7,625 bases of DNA. Origin: CAG-877 sp963589235. GTDB lineage: Bacteria; Bacillota_I; Bacilli_A; RF39; UBA660. A program made the translations under genes and the position numbers. The first letter of the stretch is position 1; the number at the start of each line of letters is the position of its first letter. Shown here one piece after another: positions 6,401 through 7,625 of the stretch. Below the pieces are notes generated by a model. That model was given only the letters and a program-made list of their open reading frames with translations, searched no databases and was not told where the DNA came from. The stretch is taken from the NCBI GenBank assembly GCA_963589235.1, contig CAVAJX010000105.1, positions 1-7,625 on the forward strand, read 5' to 3'.

Positions 6401-7069
6401 CATCATCTGTCCATATTGGTTCATGTATTGACTATTTAATTGATTATTAGGCATGCCATTCATAATTTGATTATTCATATTATTATTGTTAGTATTAAGA
6501 TTATTTGTGTTATTATTTAGTTGTTTTTCGTAGTATTCAAATAGTTCTTTAAATCTAGTGTAGTGAACTATTTCTCTTTGTCTTAGCCATAGTAATGGTC
6601 CTATAACATCTGGGTCATTAGTTAAGTCTATTAAGTTTTCATATACGGCACGTGCTTTTTGTTCGGAAGCCATGTCTTCTGATAAATCCGCTAATGGATC
6701 ACCAGTTGAGGCAAAGTAGGCTACTGTAAAAGGATTACCAGAGGCATCAGTTGGATATAAGGCTTTGGCATGTTCAGCGTAATGAGTATCAAGGCCTGCT
6801 TCTTTTATTTCAGCTAAAGTAGCATCTTTCATTAATTGATAAATCATTGTTGAAATCATTTCAACATGGGCAAGTTCTTCAGTACCTATATCAGTAAGAA
6901 GTGCTTTTCCTTTATCATCAGGCATAGTAAATCTTTGGTTTAAGTAACGAAGTGACGCTGCTAGTTCACCGTTTGAGCCGCCATATTGTGTGACTAGGTA
7001 TTTAGCCATTTTTAAATCTTTTTTCTTGATGTCAACTGGGTATTGTAATCTTTTATTGTAACTAAACAT
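6398..7069 (-). CDS. cotJC: Spore coat protein CotJC, manganese-catalase family
   Basis: CotJC is a spore-coat component of the manganese (non-haem) catalase superfamily. The N-terminus MFSYNKRLQYPV and the blocks QYGGSNGELAASLRYLNQR (28-46) and DIGTEELAHVEM (60-71) are typical. The di-manganese ligands appear complete: Glu35, Glu65, His68, Glu136 and His169. Their spacing agrees with Lactobacillus plantarum catalase (Glu35, Glu66, His69, Glu148, His181), so activity against peroxide is plausible. The enzyme domain ends near 184. A tail of about 39 residues, very rich in Asn, Gln and Met, follows and makes it 223 residues against about 189 in B. subtilis. An ATG at 7091-7093 would add eight residues, but these merely translate the Shine-Dalgarno region GGGAGGTGAT; the ATG at 7067-7069 matches the family N-terminus. 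It overlaps the cotJB stop by one base, implying coupled translation. Confidence 0.94.
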   Translation of the reverse strand: MFSYNKRLQYPVDIKKKDLKMAKYLVTQYGGSNGELAASLRYLNQRFTMPDDKGKALLTDIGTEELAHVEMISTMIYQLMKDATLAEIKEAGLDTHYAEHAKALYPTDASGNPFTVAYFASTGDPLADLSEDMASEQKARAVYENLIDLTNDPDVIGPLLWLRQREIVHYTRFKELFEYYEKQLNNNTNNLNTNNNNMNNQIMNGMPNNQLNSQYMNQYGQMM

Positions 7070-7497
7070 TACTTCATCACCTCCCAAGGCCATGGACTAT
7101 TAATCCATTTAAATGGACCTGTTTCTAAACTGTTACTGCTGATGTTCAATGGTCCAAATTTTGATTCATATTCACTAATCATACTATCTGCTTGTTTTCT
7201 ATAATCATTAAATAGAGTAAGCATAGATTCATCATTAGGATTTAAATCTAGATATAAATTTAAATCGTGAGCCGCAAAAGATAATCTACCAATATCTAAT
7301 AGTAATTTTTCTTTTTCAGTATTAGCTGATAGTTGTGCTGGTCTATAATTTTTGTACTCGCTATATAAATTAGAAAATAAATTTCCATTATTATAGGCAA
7401 CTTCAGGTGTAAATAAAGAACTACCAGTCATATTATTGTTACTATTAGAGTTTCTCATCATATTTTGATACCAAGTATCATAATTATAATTATACAT
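7069..7497 (-). CDS. cotJB: Spore coat protein CotJB with CotJA-like N-terminal segment
   Basis: The C-terminal part, about 61-139, is a CotJB domain: KLLLDIGRLSFAAHDLNLYLD (64-84), NDYRKQADSMISEYESKFGP (97-116) and the ending FKWINSPWPWE (129-139). At 142 residues it is far longer than the usual 85-90. The first 27 residues are Tyr/Asn-rich low complexity (MYNYNYD, NSNSNNN). Residues 28-53, with FTPEVAYNNGNLF and LYSEYKNYRP, resemble the end of CotJA, where a 'sPEEal..GTlFp.Ly.pY' pattern precedes the C-terminus; I call this from memory of the family pattern, not a search. CotJA is the partner encoded just upstream in classic cotJABC operons, and none is seen here. GGGAG (complement of 7503-7507) lies five bases before the ATG. 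Expression is expected in the mother cell during sporulation, together with cotJC. CotJB identity is firm; the CotJA part is moderate. Confidence 0.9.
   Translation of the reverse strand: MYNYNYDTWYQNMMRNSNSNNNMTGSSLFTPEVAYNNGNLFSNLYSEYKNYRPAQLSANTEKEKLLLDIGRLSFAAHDLNLYLDLNPNDESMLTLFNDYRKQADSMISEYESKFGPLNISSNSLETGPFKWINSPWPWEVMK
7076..7085 (-). promoter_or_regulatory. Ribosome-binding site of cotJC inside cotJB
   Basis: The minus strand reads GGGAGGTGAT inside the last codons of cotJB, with GGAGG ten bases before the ATG at 7067-7069. It decides the cotJC start. Together with the TAATG overlap it suggests both fresh initiation and re-initiation after cotJB. Confidence 0.85.
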
Positions 7498-7514
7498 AAT
7501 ATCTCCCTTCTTTT

Positions 7515-7542
7515 TAATCTATGAAAAGGTAGGTATATGTGT
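7515..7542 (-). promoter_or_regulatory. Candidate sporulation (sigma-E/K type) promoter of cotJBC
   Basis: On the minus strand CATAGATTA (complement of 7515-7523) fits the sigma-K -10 pattern CATAnnnTA and the older sigma-E pattern CATAnnnT. An AC dinucleotide (complement of 7541-7542) lies 17 bases upstream, as in sigma-K promoters. ATA, overlapping it, lies 18 bases upstream, as in the sigma-E pattern. No good sigma-A promoter is seen here. The start would lie near 7508, touching the Shine-Dalgarno sequence, so the leader would be very short. The patterns are loose and the DNA is AT-rich. Confidence 0.35.
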
Positions 7543-7553
7543 ATAGTTAAATA

Positions 7554-7625
7554 CCTAATTATTAAAAAACTTGTGAAAAATTAGGGAAAATGTTACATAA
7601 ATAAAATTAAATAATTAGGGAAAAT
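7554..7625. repeat. ATTAGG repeat cluster upstream of cotJB
   Basis: A 13-base direct repeat AATTAGGGAAAAT occurs at 7579-7591 and again at 7613-7625, spaced 34 bases start to start. The inverted form CCTAATTATT (7554-7563) matches AATAATTAGG (7610-7619) as a 10-bp inverted repeat. So three ATTAGG boxes lie in 72 bases. The second copy ends exactly at the window edge, so more copies may lie beyond. No gene is visible from 7498 to the end. Confidence 0.7.

Noticed and set aside
7070..7093. Upstream ATG extending CotJC by eight residues
   Set aside because: Those codons are the Shine-Dalgarno sequence GGGAGGTGAT and the end of cotJB; family alignment starts at MFSYNK-like residues.
1..7625. 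Mobile elements, CRISPR arrays, tRNA or rRNA genes
   Set aside because: No transposase, regularly spaced repeat array, cloverleaf or rRNA signature was seen on either strand.

Overview
This is an AT-rich window using the standard bacterial code: every Trp is TGG and no ORF contains an internal TGA. It holds seven protein genes and one catalytic RNA. A glmS ribozyme, CotJ spore-coat genes, and cell-wall genes (a MurJ/SpoVB-family flippase and a FemAB-family aminoacyltransferase) together point to a walled, endospore-forming low-GC Firmicute. It is probably an uncultured Bacilli lineage near the Erysipelotrichales/RF39 groups; that placement is inferred from composition and gene content, not measured.

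Layout. (1) 1-2977, plus strand: a hairpin terminator at the left edge, a sigma-A-type promoter, a glmS self-cleaving ribozyme (about 135-262), glmS, a 63-base gap with a weak promoter, folD, and a bidirectional terminator. (2) 2976-3310: a 49-residue single-membrane-span protein on the minus strand, then a divergent promoter region of about 185 bases. (3) 3311-6337: murJ-like (plus) and femX-like (minus) genes face each other and share a hairpin that contains both stop codons. The femX-like gene has a consensus sigma-A promoter and probably starts at TTG. (4) 6375-7625, minus strand: cotJB and cotJC overlap by one base (TAATG) and end in a hairpin that contains the cotJC stop. Upstream is a region of about 130 bases with ATTAGG-type repeats and a possible sporulation promoter.

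How the genes work together. GlmS makes glucosamine-6-phosphate for UDP-GlcNAc, and the ribozyme would shut off its mRNA when that product accumulates. The flippase is a candidate for moving lipid II outward, and the FemAB enzyme would add cross-bridge amino acids to the lipid II stem peptide. FolD supplies one-carbon folates and is a neighbour rather than a partner. CotJB and CotJC belong to the spore coat; CotJC keeps a complete di-manganese catalase ligand set.

No wholly new system is evident. The points most worth a second look are a CotJA-like segment joined to CotJB, the Asn-rich low-complexity ends shared by the spore proteins and the small membrane protein, the repeat cluster upstream of cotJB, and a Pro-to-Gln change in FolD's signature motif.
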